Shown: positions 1-13,383 of the stretch, one piece after another
Layout of the letters: the number at the start of each line of letters is the position of its first letter
Position numbering within the stretch: the stretch's first letter is position 1
DNA from: Amaranthus tricolor
Lineage: Eukaryota > Streptophyta > Magnoliopsida > Caryophyllales > Amaranthaceae
DNA: 64,000 bases
Direction: 5' to 3'
Assembly (NCBI RefSeq): GCF_026212465.1
Contig: NC_080059.1
Coordinates: forward strand, 20,939,380 to 21,003,379
Translations under genes and position numbers: made by a program
Notes under the pieces: generated by a model
Told to the model about the DNA's origin: nothing
What the model saw: the letters and a program-made list of their open reading frames with translations, nothing else
The model's database searches: none

Positions 1-3000
1 ACAACACAATTAAGTATATATTATTGTATACAAATGGTTAAAATTTAAAACAATAATCATATGCTTTAAATTACGTTCTAAGTACCGTTTTAAAGGTTTT
101 GTAAGCGTTTTTGGCACTATTTCGTATAAAGTTGTTCAAATTGGTTTCTTTGGCATGAAACTTGGCACGTGACACTTTTTGTTATATATTATTGTGTTAT
201 GATTTTTAGAATCAAAAAAAATGGTCATATGCTTGATATTACTTGCTAAGTTGCGTTTTTAAAGTTTTAAAGTGTTTTTGGCACTTTCTCACAGAAAATA
301 GTTCACACTCTGTTTGTTTGACATGAAACTTGGCATACAACACTAATTGGTATATATTATGGTGATGAAATGGTTAGAATTGAAAACAATAGTCATATGC
401 GGGAAATTACGTGCTTAATTCCGTTTTTAACGTTTTTTAGCTTTTTTGTCACTTTCTCGAATAAAGTAGTTCAAACTTGGTTTGTGTGGCATGACACTTG
501 CCACACAATACTATTAGATATATATTATATTATAGTAATGGTTTTTACATAAAGTAGATCAAATTGGTTTTTTTGGCATGAAACTTGGCACACAACACTA
601 TTTGGTATATACTATTGTGTTAATATGGATAAAATCGAAAAAATTAATCATATGGTTAAATTTACGTGCTTAGTTGCGTTTTTAAGATGTTTAAGCCTTT
701 GGGCACTTTCTCCTATAAAGTAGTTCAAACATGGTTTATTTGGCATGAAACTTGGTGCACAACACTATTTTGTATATATTATTGTGTGAACAATGTTTGA
801 ATCGAAAACAATAGTCAAATATTTAAAATTACGTGCTTAGTTGCGTTTTTAAGGTTTTAAAGTGTTTTTGGCATTTTCTCACATAAAGTAGTTCAAAGAT
901 AGTTTGTTTGACATGAAATTTGGCACACAACACTATTTTGTATATATTATTGTGATGAAATGGTTAGAATTGAAAACTATAGTCATATGCTGGAAATTAC
1001 GTGCTTAGTGCCGTTTTTAAGGTTTTTTTTTAACTTTTTTATCACTTTCTCGCATAAAGTAGTTCAAACTTGGTTTGTTTGGCATGGCACTGGGCACACA
1101 ACACAATTAAGTATATATTATTGTATACAAATGGTTAAAATTTAAAACAATAATCATATGCTTTAAATTACGTGCTAAGTACCGTTTTAAAGGTTTTGTA
1201 AGCGTTTTTGGCACTATTTCGTATAAAGTTGTTCAAATTGGTTTCTTTGGCATGAAACTTGGCACGTGACACTTTTTGTTATATATTATTGTGTTATGAT
1301 TTTTAGAATCAAAAAAAATGGTCATATGCTTGATATTACTTGCTAAGTTGCGTTTTTAAAGTTTTAAAGTGTTTTTGGCACTTTCTCACAGAAAATAGTT
1401 CACACTCTGTTTGTTTGACATGAAACTTGGCATACAACACTAATTGGTATATATTATGGTGATGAAATGGTTAGAATTGAAAACAATAGTCATATGCGGG
1501 AAATTACGTGCTTAATTCCGTTTTTAACGTTTTTTAGCTTTTTTGTCACTTTCTCGAATAAAGTAGTTCAAACTTGGTTTGTGTGGCATGACACTTGCCA
1601 CACAATACTATTAGATATATATTATATTATAGTAATGGTTTTTACATAAAGTAGATCAAATTGGTTTTTTTGGCATGAAACTTGGCACACAACACTATTT
1701 GGTATATACTATTGTGTTAATATGGATAAAATCGAAAAAATTAATCATATGGTTAAATTTACGTGCTTAGTTGCGTTTTTAAGATGTTTAAGCCTTTGGG
1801 CACTTTCTCCTATAAAGTAGTTCAAACATGGTTTATTTGGCATGAAACTTGGTGCACAACACTATTTTGTATATATTATTGTGTGAACAATGTTTGAATC
1901 GAAAACAATAGTCAAATATTTAAAATTACGTGCTTAGTTGCGTTTTTAAGGTTTTAAAGTGTTTTTGGCATTTTCTCACATAAAGTAGTTCAAAGATAGT
2001 TTGCTTGACATGAAATTTGGCACACAACACTATTTTGTATATATTATTGTGATGAAATGGTTAGAATTGAAAACTATAGTCATATGCTGGAAATTACGTG
2101 CTTAGTGCCGTTTTTAAGGTTTTTTTTTTAACTTTTTTATCACTTTCTCGCATAAAGTAGTTCAAACTTGGTTTGTTTGGCATGGCACTGGGCACACAAC
2201 ACAATTAAGTATATATTATTGTATACAAATGGTTAAAATTTAAAACAATAATCATATGCTTTAAATTACGTGCTAAGTACCGTTTTAAAGGTTTTGTAAG
2301 CGTTTTTGGCACTATTTCGTATAAAGTTGTTCAAATTGGTTTCTTTGGCATGAAACTTGGCACGTGACACTTTTTGTTATATATTATTGTGTTATGATTT
2401 TTAGAATCAAAAAAAATGGTCATATGCTTGATATTACTTGCTAAGTTGCGTTTTTAAAGTTTTAAAGTGTTTTTGGCACTTTCTCACAGAAAATAGTTCA
2501 CACTCTGTTTGTTTGACATGAAACTTGGCATACAACACTAAGTGGTATATATTATGGTGATGAAATGGTTAGAATTGAAAACAATAGTCATATGCGGGAA
2601 ATTACGTGCTTAATTCCGTTTTTAACGTTTTTTAGCTTTTTTGTCACTTTCTCGAATAAAGTAGTTCAAACTTGGTTTGTGTGGCATGACACTTGCCACA
2701 CAATACTATTAGATATATATTATATTATAGTAATGGTTTTTACATAAAGTAGATCAAATTGGTTTTTTTGGCATGAAACTTGGCACACAACACTATTTGG
2801 TATATACTATTGTGTTAATATGGATAAAATCGAAAAAATTAATCATATGGTTAAATTTACGTGCTTAGTTGCGTTTTTAAGATGTTTAAGCCTTTGGGCA
2901 CTTTCTCCTATAAAGTAGTTCAAACATGGTTTATTTGGCATGAAACTTGGTGCACAACACTATTTTGTATATATTATTGTGTGAACAATGTTTGAATCGA

Positions 3001-6000
3001 AAACAATAGTCAAATATTTAAAATTACGTGCTTAGTTGCGTTTTTAAGGTTTTAAAGTGTTTTTGGCATTTTCTCACATAAAGTAGTTCAAAGATAGTTT
3101 GTTTGACATGAAATTTGGCACACAACACTATTTTGTATATATTATTGTGATGAAATGGTTAGAATTGAAAACTATAGTCATATGCTGGAAATTACGTGCT
3201 TAGTGCCGTTTTTAAGGTTTTTTTTTAACTTTTTTATCACTTTCTCGCATAAAGTAGTTCAAACTTGGTTTGTTTGGCATGGCACTGGGCACACAACACA
3301 ATTAAGTATATATTATTGTATACAAATGGTTAAAATTTAAAACAATAATCATATGCTTTAAATTACGTGCTAAGTACCGTTTTAAAGGTTTTGTAAGCGT
3401 TTTTGGCACTATTTCGTATAAAGTTGTTCAAATTGGTTTCTTTGGCATGAAACTTGGCACGTGACACTTTTTGTTATATATTATTGTGTTATGATTTTTA
3501 GAATCAAAAAAAATGGTCATATGCTTGATATTACTTGCTAAGTTGCGTTTTTAAAGTTTTAAAGTGTTTTTGGCACTTTCTCACAGAAAATAGTTCACAC
3601 TCTGTTTGTTTGACATGAAACTTGGCATACAACACTAATTGGTATATATTATGGTGATGAAATGGTTAGAATTGAAAACAATAGTCATATGCGGGAAATT
3701 ACGTGCTTAATTCCGTTTTTAACGTTTTTTAGCTTTTTTGTCACTTTCTCGAATAAAGTAGTTCAAACTTGGTTTGTGTGGCATGACACTTGCCACACAA
3801 TACTATTAGATATATATTATATTATAGTAATGGTTTTTACATAAAGTAGATCAAATTGGTTTTTTTGGCATGAAACTTGGCACACAACACTATTTGGTAT
3901 ATACTATTGTGTTAATATGGATAAAATCGAAAAAATTAATCATATGGTTAAATTTACGTGCTTAGTTGCGTTTTTAAGATGTTTAAGCCTTTGGGCACTT
4001 TCTCCTATAAAGTAGTTCAAACATGGTTTATTTGGCATGAAACTTGGTGCACAACACTATTTTGTATATATTATTGTGTGAACAATGTTTGAATCGAAAA
4101 CAATAGTCAAATATTTAAAATTACGTGCTTAGTTGCGTTTTTAAGGTTTTAAAGTGTTTTTGGCATTTTCTCACATAAAGTAGTTCAAAGATAGTTTGTT
4201 TGACATGAAATTTGGCACACAACACTATTTTGTATATATTATTGTGATGAAATGGTTAGAATTGAAAACTATAGTCATATGCTGGAAATTACGTGCTTAG
4301 TGCCGTTTTTAAGGTTTTTTTTTAACTTTTTTATCACTTTCTCGCATAAAGTAGTTCAAACTTGGTTTGTTTGGCATGGCACTGGGCACACAACACAATT
4401 AAGTATATATTATTGTATACAAATGGTTAAAATTTAAAACAATAATCATATGCTTTAAATTACGTGCTAAGTACCGTTTTAAAGGTTTTGTAAGCGTTTT
4501 TGGCACTATTTCGTATAAAGTTGTTCAAATTGGTTTCTTTGGCATGAAACTTGGCACGTGACACTTTTTGTTATATATTATTGTGTTATGATTTTTAGAA
4601 TCAAAAAAAATGGTCATATGCTTGATATTACTTGCTAAGTTGCGTTTTTAAAGTTTTAAAGTGTTTTTGGCACTTTCTCACAGAAAATAGTTCACACTCT
4701 GTTTGTTTGACATGAAACTTGGCATACAACACTAATTGGTATATATTATGGTGATGAAATGGTTAGAATTGAAAACAATAGTCATATGCGGGAAATTACG
4801 TGCTTAATTCCGTTTTTAACGTTTTTTAGCTTTTTTGTCACTTTCTCGAATAAAGTAGTTCAAACTTGGTTTGTGTGGCATGACACTTGCCACACAATAC
4901 TATTAGATATATATTATATTATAGTAATGGTTTTTACATAAAGTAGATCAAATTGGTTTTTTTGGCATGAAACTTGGCACACAACACTATTTGGTATATA
5001 CTATTGTGTTAATATGGATAAAATCGAAAAAATTAATCATATGGTTAAATTTACGTGCTTAGTTGCGTTTTTAAGATGTTTAAGCCTTTGGGCACTTTCT
5101 CCTATAAAGTAGTTCAAACATGGTTTATTTGGCATGAAACTTGGTGCACAACACTATTTTGTATATATTATTGTGTGAATAATGTTTGAATCGAAAACAA
5201 TAGTCAAATATTTAAAATTACGTGCTTAGTTGCGTTTTTAAGGTTTTAAAGTGTTTTTGGCATTTTCTCACATAAAGTAGTTCAAAGATAGTTTGTTTGA
5301 CATGAAATTTGGCACACAACACTATTTTGTATATATTATTGTGATGAAATGGTTAGAATTGAAAACTATAGTCATATGCTGGAAATTACGTGCTTAGTGC
5401 CGTTTTTAAGGTTTTTTTTTAACTTTTTTATCACTTTCTCGCATAAAGTAGTTCAAACTTGGTTTGTTTGGCATGGCACTGGGCACACAACACAATTAAG
5501 TATATATTATTGTATACAAATGGTTAAAATTTAAAACAATAATCATATGCTTTAAATTACGTGCTAAGTACCGTTTTAAAGGTTTTGTAAGCGTTTTTGG
5601 CACTATTTCGTATAAAGTTGTTCAAATTGGTTTCTTTGGCATGAAACTTGGCACGTGACACTTTTTGTTATATATTATTGTGTTATGATTTTTAGAATCA
5701 AAAAAAATGGTCATATGCTTGATATTACTTGCTAAGTTGCGTTTTTAAAGTTTTAAAGTGTTTTTGGCACTTTCTCACAGAAAATAGTTCACACTCTGTT
5801 TGTTTGACATGAAACTTGGCATACAACACTAATTGGTATATATTATGGTGATGAAATGGTTAGAATTGAAAACAATAGTCATATGCGGGAAATTACGTGC
5901 TTAATTCCGTTTTTAACGTTTTTTAGCTTTTTTGTCACTTTCTCGAATAAAGTAGTTCAAACTTGGTTTGTGTGGCATGACACTTGCCACACAATACTAT

Positions 6001-9000
6001 TAGATATATATTATATTATAGTAATGGTTTTTACATAAAGTAGATCAAATTGGTTTTTTTGGCATGAAACTTGGCACACAACACTATTTGGTATATACTA
6101 TTGTGTTAATATGGATAAAATCGAAAAAATTAATCATATGGTTAAATTTACGTGCTTAGTTGCGTTTTTAAGATGTTTAAGCCTTTGGGCACTTTCTCCT
6201 ATAAAGTAGTTCAAACATGGTTTATTTGGCATGAAACTTGGTGCACAACACTATTTTGTATATATTATTGTGTGAATAATGTTTGAATCGAAAACAATAG
6301 TCAAATATTTAAAATTACGTGCTTAGTTGCGTTTTTAAGGTTTTAAAGTGTTTTTGGCATTTTCTCACATAAAGTAGTTCAAAGATAGTTTGTTTGACAT
6401 GAAATTTGGCACACAACACTATTTTGTATATATTATTGTGATGAAATGGTTAGAATTGAAAACTATAGTCATATGCTGGAAATTACGTGCTTAGTGCCGT
6501 TTTTAAGGTTTTTTTTTAACTTTTTTATCACTTTCTCGCATAAAGTAGTTCAAACTTGGTTTGTTTGGCATGGCACTGGGCACACAACACAATTAAGTAT
6601 ATATTATTGTATACAAATGGTTAAAATTTAAAACAATAATCATATGCTTTAAATTACGTGCTAAGTACCGTTTTAAAGGTTTTGTAAGCGTTTTTGGCAC
6701 TATTTCGTATAAAGTTGTTCAAATTGGTTTCTTTGGCATGAAACTTGGCACGTGACACTTTTTGTTATATATTATTGTGTTATGATTTTTAGAATCAAAA
6801 AAAATGGTCATATGCTTGATATTACTTGCTAAGTTGCGTTTTTAAAGTTTTAAAGTGTTTTTGGCACTTTCTCACAGAAAATAGTTCACACTCTGTTTGT
6901 TTGACATGAAACTTGGCATACAACACTAATTGGTATATATTATGGTGATGAAATGGTTAGAATTGAAAACAATAGTCATATGCGGGAAATTACGTGCTTA
7001 ATTCCGTTTTTAACGTTTTTTAGCTTTTTTGTCACTTTCTCGAATAAAGTAGTTCAAACTTGGTTTGTGTGGCATGACACTTGCCACACAATACTATTAG
7101 ATATATATTATATTATAGTAATGGTTTTTACATAAAGTAGATCAAATTGGTTTTTTTGGCATGAAACTTGGCACACAACACTATTTGGTATATACTATTG
7201 TGTTAATATGGATAAAATCGAAAAAATTAATCATATGGTTAAATTTACGTGCTTAGTTGCGTTTTTAAGATGTTTAAGCCTTTGGGCACTTTCTCGTATA
7301 AAGTAGTTCAAACATGGTTTATTTGGCATGAAACTTGGCGCACAACACTATTTTGTATATATTATTGTGTGAACAATGTTTGACTCGAAAACAATAGTCA
7401 AATATTTAAAATTACGTGCTTAGTTGCGTTTTAAAGGTTTTAAAGTGTTTTTGGCATTTTCTCACATAAAGTAGTTCAAAGATAGTTTGTTTGACATGAA
7501 ATTTGGCACACAACACTATTTTGTATATATTATTGTGATGAAATGGTTAGAATTGAAAACTATAGTCATATGCTGGAAATTACGTGCTTAGTGCCGTTTT
7601 TAAGGTTTTTTTTTAACTTTTTTATCACTTTCTCGCATAAAGTAGTTCAAACTTGGTTTGTTTGGCATGGCACTGGGCACACAACACAATTAAGTATATA
7701 TTATTGTATACAAATGGTTAAAATTTAAAACAATAATCATATGCTTTAAATTACGTGCTAAGTACCGTTTTAAAGGTTTTGTAAGCGTTTTTGGCACTAT
7801 TTCGTATAAAGTTGTTCAAATTGGTTTCTTTGGCATGAAACTTGGCACGTGACACTTTTTGTTATATATTATTGTGTTATGATTTTTAGAATCAAAAAAA
7901 ATGGTCATATGCTTGATATTACTTGCTAAGTTGCGTTTTTAAAGTTTTAAAGTGTTTTTGGCACTTTCTCACAGAAAATAGTTCACACTCTGTTTGTTTG
8001 ACATGAAACTTGGCATACAACACTAATTGGTATATATTATGGTGATGAAATGGTTAGAATTGAAAACAATAGTCATATGCGGGAAATTACGTGCTTAATT
8101 CCGTTTTTAACGTTTTTTAGCTTTTTTGTCACTTTCTCGAATAAAGTAGTTCAAACTTGGTTTGTGTGGCATGACACTTGCCACACAATACTATTAGATA
8201 TATATTATATTATAGTAATGGTTTTTACATAAAGTAGATCAAATTGGTTTTTTTGGCATGAAACTTGGCACACAACACTATTTGGTATATACTATTGTGT
8301 TAATATGGATAAAATCGAAAAAATTAATCATATGGTTAAATTTACGTGCTTAGTTGCGTTTCTAAGATGTTTAAGCCTTTGGGCACTTTCTCGTATAAAG
8401 TAGTTCAAACATGGTTTATTTGGCATGAAACTTGGCGCACAACACTATTTTGTATATATTATTGTGTGAACAATGTTTGAATCAAAAACAATAGTCAAAT
8501 ATTTAAAATTACGTGCTTAGTTGCGTTTTTAAGGTTTTAAAGTGTTTTTGGCATTTTCTCACATAAAGTAGTTCAAAGATAGTTGGTTTGACATGAAATT
8601 TGGCACACAACACTATTTTGTATATAATATATTCATTATAATGGTTAGAATTGAAAACAATAGTCATATACTGGAAATTACGTGCTTAGTGCCGTTTTTA
8701 AGGTTTTTTTTTATTTTTTTTATCACTTTCTCGCATAAAGTAGTTCAAACTTGGTTTGTTTGGCATGGCACTGGGCACACAACACAATTAAGTATATATT
8801 ATTGTATAGAAATGGTTAAAATTTAAAACAATAATCATATGTTTTAAATTACGTGCTAAGTACCGTTTTAAAGGTTTTGTAAGCGTTTTTGGCACTATTT
8901 CGTATAAAGTTGTTCAAATTGGTTTCTTTGGCATGAAACTTGGCACGTGACACTTTTTGTTATATATTATTGTGTTATGATTTTTAGAATCAAAAAAAAT

Positions 9001-9300
9001 GGTCATATGCTTGAAATTACTTGCTAAGTTGCGTTTTTAAAGTTTTAAAGTGTTTTTGGCACTTTCTCATAGAAAATAGTTCACACTCTGTTTATTTGAC
9101 ATGAAACTTGGCATACAACACTAATTGGTATATATTATGGTGATGAAATGGTTAGAATTGAAAACAATAGTCATATGCGGGAATTACGTGCTTAATTCCG
9201 TTTTTAACGTTTTTTTAGCTTTTTTGTCACTTTCTCAAATAAAATAGTTCAAACTTGGTTTGTGTGGCATGACACTTGCCACACAACACTATTAGATATA
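1..9300 (+). repeat. Satellite array, young 1097-bp higher-order repeat
   Basis: Copies begin at 1, 1098, 2195, 3293, 4390, 5487, 6584, 7681 and 8779 (the last partial). Each begins at the same ACAACACAATTAAG landmark. Using the ATAAAG landmark, spacing within copy 1 is 167, 168, 88, 166, 168, 171 and 169 bp. The unit is therefore six full monomers of about 168 bp plus one 88-bp truncated monomer. Copies differ by only a few substitutions or T-run length changes, which means recent amplification or homogenisation. All monomers share one orientation. Each copy contains two recurrent short reading frames of 60-61 codons, but these are by-products of the repeat and I do not call them genes. A monomer near 168 bp is in the range common for plant centromeric or heterochromatic satellites. 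The chromosomal location is not shown by the sequence. Confidence 0.97.
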
Positions 9301-12300
9301 TATTATATTGTAGTAATGGTTAAAATTTAAAATAATAATCATATCGTTTAAATTACGTGCTAAGTTCCGTTTTAAAGGTTTTTAAGAGTTTTTGGCACTT
9401 TTTCACATAAGGTAGATCAAATCGGTTTGTTTGGCATGAAACATGGTACACAACACTATTTCGTATATACTATTGTGTTAATATGTTTAGAATAAAAAAA
9501 AATAGTCATATGCTTGAATTTACGTGCTTAGTTGTGTTTTAAAGATTTTGAAACCTTTTTGGCCCTTTCTCGCATAAAGTAGTTCAAATATGGTTTAAAG
9601 GTTAGAATTGAAAACAATAGTCATATGCGTGAAATTACGTGCTTAGTTAAGATTTAAAGGTTTTTTATGCATTTTTTGGCACTTTTTCACATATTGGTTT
9701 GTTTCGCGTGAAACATTGCATACAACACGATTTGGTATATATTATTGTATTAAAATGTTTAGAATCGAAAATAATAGTCACATGTTTTTGGCACTTTTTC
9801 ACATAAACTAGTTCAGACTTGGTTTGTTTGACATGAAACTTGGCACACAACACTATCTGGTATATATTATTGTGATGAAATGGTTAGCATTGAAAACAAT
9901 AGTCATATGATGGAAATTACTTGCTAAGTTCCGTTTTTAAGGTTTTTTTAGCTTTTTTGTCACATTCTTGCATAAAGTAGTACAAACATAGTCTATTTGG
10001 CATGAAACTAGGCACACAAGACAATTTTGTATATACTATTGTGTTATATGGTTAGAATCGAAAGTTATAGTCATACGCTTGAAATTACGTGCTTAGTTGC
10101 ATTTTAAAGGTTTTTTAAGCGTTTTTTTACACTTTTTCGCATAAAGTAGATCAAACTTGGTTTGTTTGGCTTTAAACTTGGCACACCACACTATTTGGTG
10201 TATATTATTTTGGTTAAATGGTTTATAATGGAAAACAATAGTCATATTCTTGAAATTACATGCGAAGTGGCGTTTTGAAGGTTTTTAAAGCGTTTTTGGC
10301 ACTTTCTCGCATAAAGTAGTTCAAACATGGTTTGTTTGGCATGCAACTTGGCACACAACACTATTTGGTATATATTATTGTGATGAAATCGTTAGAATTG
10401 AAAAAAATAATCATATGTTTGAAATTACATGCTATATTCCCTTTGTAAGGTTTGTTTGGCATGAAATTCGGAACACAAGACTGTTTGTTATATATTATTT
10501 TTTTGAAATTGTTAGACATGAAAGGAATAGTCATATGCTTGAAATTAGGTGCTAAGTGCCGCTGTAAAGGTTTTCAAGCGTTTTTGACACTTTTTCGCAT
10601 AAAATTGTTCAAAATGTTTTGTTTGGCATGAAACTTGCCACACAACACTATTAGATATTTATTATTGTGTTGAAATGGTGACACTTGAAAGCAATCGTTA
10701 TATGCTTGAAACTATGTGCTTACTACCCTTTTACAGGTTTTTTAAGCGTTTTTGTCACTTTCTCGCACAAAGTAGTTCTAACCTGGTTTGTTTGGCATGA
10801 AACTTGGAATGCAAGACTATTTATTATATATTATTCTGTTGAAATGGTTAGACTTGAAAGAAATAGTCATATGCCTGAAATTAGGTGCTAAGTTCCGTTT
10901 TAAAGGGTTTTTAAGCGTTTCTGCACTGTTTCGTATAAAGTTGTTCAAATTGGTTTCTTTGGCAGGAAACTTGGCACACAAAACTATTTGGTATATATTA
11001 TTGTGTTATTATGTTTGGAATCCAAAAGAATATTCATATGCTTTAAATTACGTGCTTAGTTGCATTTTTACAGTTTTAAAGTGTTTTTTGCACTTTCTCA
11101 CAAAAAATAGTTCGGACTTGGTTTGTTTCACATGAAACATGGCATACAACACTATATATTATTGTGATGACATGGTTAGAATTGAAAACAATAGTCCTAT
11201 ACGGGAAATTTCGTCCTTAGTTTCGTTTTCAACGTCTTTTTAGCTTTTTTGTCACTTTCTCGCATAAAGAAGTTCAAACTTGGTGTGTTTGGCATCACAC
11301 TTGCCACACAACACTATTAGATATATATTAGAGTTTTTAAATAGTTAGAATTGAAAACAAATAGTCAAATGCTAGAAATTACGTGCTAAGTACTGTTTTA
11401 AAGGTTTTTAAAACGTTTTTGGCACTTTTTCGCACAAAGTAGTTCAAATTGGTTTGTTTGGCATGAAACTTGGCACACAACACTATTTGGTATATACTAT
11501 TGTGCCTTTTTTTAGAATTTAAAGCGTTTTTTGTACATTTTGGCATAAAGTAGTTCAAACTTAATTTGTTTGGCATGAAAATTGGCACAGAACACTACTT
11601 GGTATTGTAATCAAATAGTTAGAGTTGATACCAATAATCACATGCTTGAAAATACGTGCGTAGTTCTTTTTAAAAGTTTTTTTAGCTTTTTGTTTTTTTT
11701 CTCGCATAAAGTAGTTCAAACACGGATTGTTTGACATGAAACATGGCTCAAAACACTATTTGGTATATATTATTGAGTTAAAATGGTGTGAATCGAAAAC
11801 AATAGTCATATGCTTGAAATTACGTGCTTAGTTTCGTTTTAAAGGTTTTTTTAAATTTTTGTTACTTTGTCGCATAAAGTAATTCAAATTTTGTTTGTTT
11901 GGAATAAAACTTGGCACACAATACTGTTCGGTATATACTGTGTTGAAATGGCTAGAATTGAAAACAATAGTCATATGCTTGAAAGTACGTGCTATGTTCC
12001 ATTTTTAAGGTTTTAAAGCGTTTTTGGCACTTTTTCGCATAAAGTAGTTCAAATTGGTTTGTTTTGCATGGAACTTGGCATACAACACTATTTTGTATAT
12101 ATACTATTGTGTTTATATGGTTAAAATCGAAAACAATAGACATATCCTTGAAATTACGTGCTGCATTGCGTTTATAACGTTTTTATAAATTTTTTTGTCA
12201 CTTTGTCGCATAAAGTAGTTCAAACTTGGTTTGTTTGGAATGAAACTTGGCACACAACACTGTTTGGTATATATTATGTTGAAATGGTTAGAATTGAAAA

Positions 12301-13383
12301 CAATAGTCAGATGCTTGAAATTACGTGCTAAGTTCCATTTTAAAGATTTTTTAAGCTTTTTTTTCACATTTTCACATAAAGTAGTTCAAATTATTTTGTG
12401 CGGTATGAAAATTGGCACACTACACTATTTGGTTTGACTATTGTGTTAATAAGGTTAAAATCGAAAACAATAGTCATATGCCTAAAATTACGAGCTTAGT
12501 TCCGTTTTTAAGGTATTTTTAGATTTTTTGTTACTTTCCCGGATAAAGTAGTTCAAACTTGGTTTGTTTGGCATGAAACTTGGCACACAACACTATTTGG
12601 TATATATATTATTATGTTAAAGTGTTTAGAATCGAAAACAATAATCATATGCTTGAAACTACGTGCTTAGTTTCATTTTTAAGGTTTTAATGCGTTTTTG
12701 GCACATTCTCAAATATAGTAGTTCAAACTTGGTTTGTTTGGCATTAATCATGGCACACAACACTATTCGGTATATATTATCATGTTAAAAAGGTAAGAAT
12801 CGCAAACAGTAGTCATATGCTTGAAATTACGTTCTTAGTTCTGTTTTTAAGGTTTTCTTAAATTTTTTTCTCACTTTCTCGCAATAAGTAGTACAGACAT
12901 TGTATGTTAGGCATGAAACTTGGCAAACAACATTATTTGGTAAATATAATTGTGATGAAATGGTTAGAATTGAAAACAATAGTCAGATGCTTGAAATTAC
13001 GAGCTACGTTTCGTTTTAAGGTTTTTTTTAGCTTTTTTGTCAGTTTCTCGCATAAAGTAGTTCAAACATGGTTTGTTTGGCATGAAATTTGCACACAACA
13101 CTATTTGGTATATATTATTTTGTTGAAATGGTTAGAATTAAAAACACTAGTCATATGCTTGAAATTACGTGCTAAGTTCCTTTTAAAGAACTTTAAGTTT
13201 TTTTGGCACTTTCTCACATTAAGTTATTCAAACTTGGTTTATTTGGCAAGAAACATGGCACACAACACTATTTTTATATATTATTGTTTTAAAATGGTTA
13301 GAATCGAAAAAAATAGTCATATGCATGACATTACGTGCTTAGTTACGTTTTTAAGGTTTTTTTAATTTTTTTTCTCACGTTCT
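9301..13383 (+). repeat. Same satellite, diverged monomers
   Basis: About 24 head-to-tail monomers of roughly 168 bp continue the array in the same orientation. They carry recognisable blocks such as CATAAAGTAGTTCAAA, TTGGCACACAACACTATTTGG and AATAGTCATATGCTTGAAAT. They are clearly more diverged from each other than the copies to the left and no longer follow the 1097-bp period. Reading frames here, including one of 153 codons at 12904-13365, arise because 168 is divisible by three and stops are scarce in one frame. The array stops abruptly at 13383, where an LTR is inserted. Confidence 0.95.

Noticed and set aside
370..8826. Repeated 60-77-codon reading frames in every 1097-bp unit
   Set aside because: They follow the satellite period, lack domains, and exist because the AT-rich monomer is open in one frame. 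They are not genes.
12904..13365. 153-codon ORF in the satellite
   Set aside because: It spans almost three monomers and shows the monomer's own translation three times. The monomer length is divisible by three, so frames carry over.
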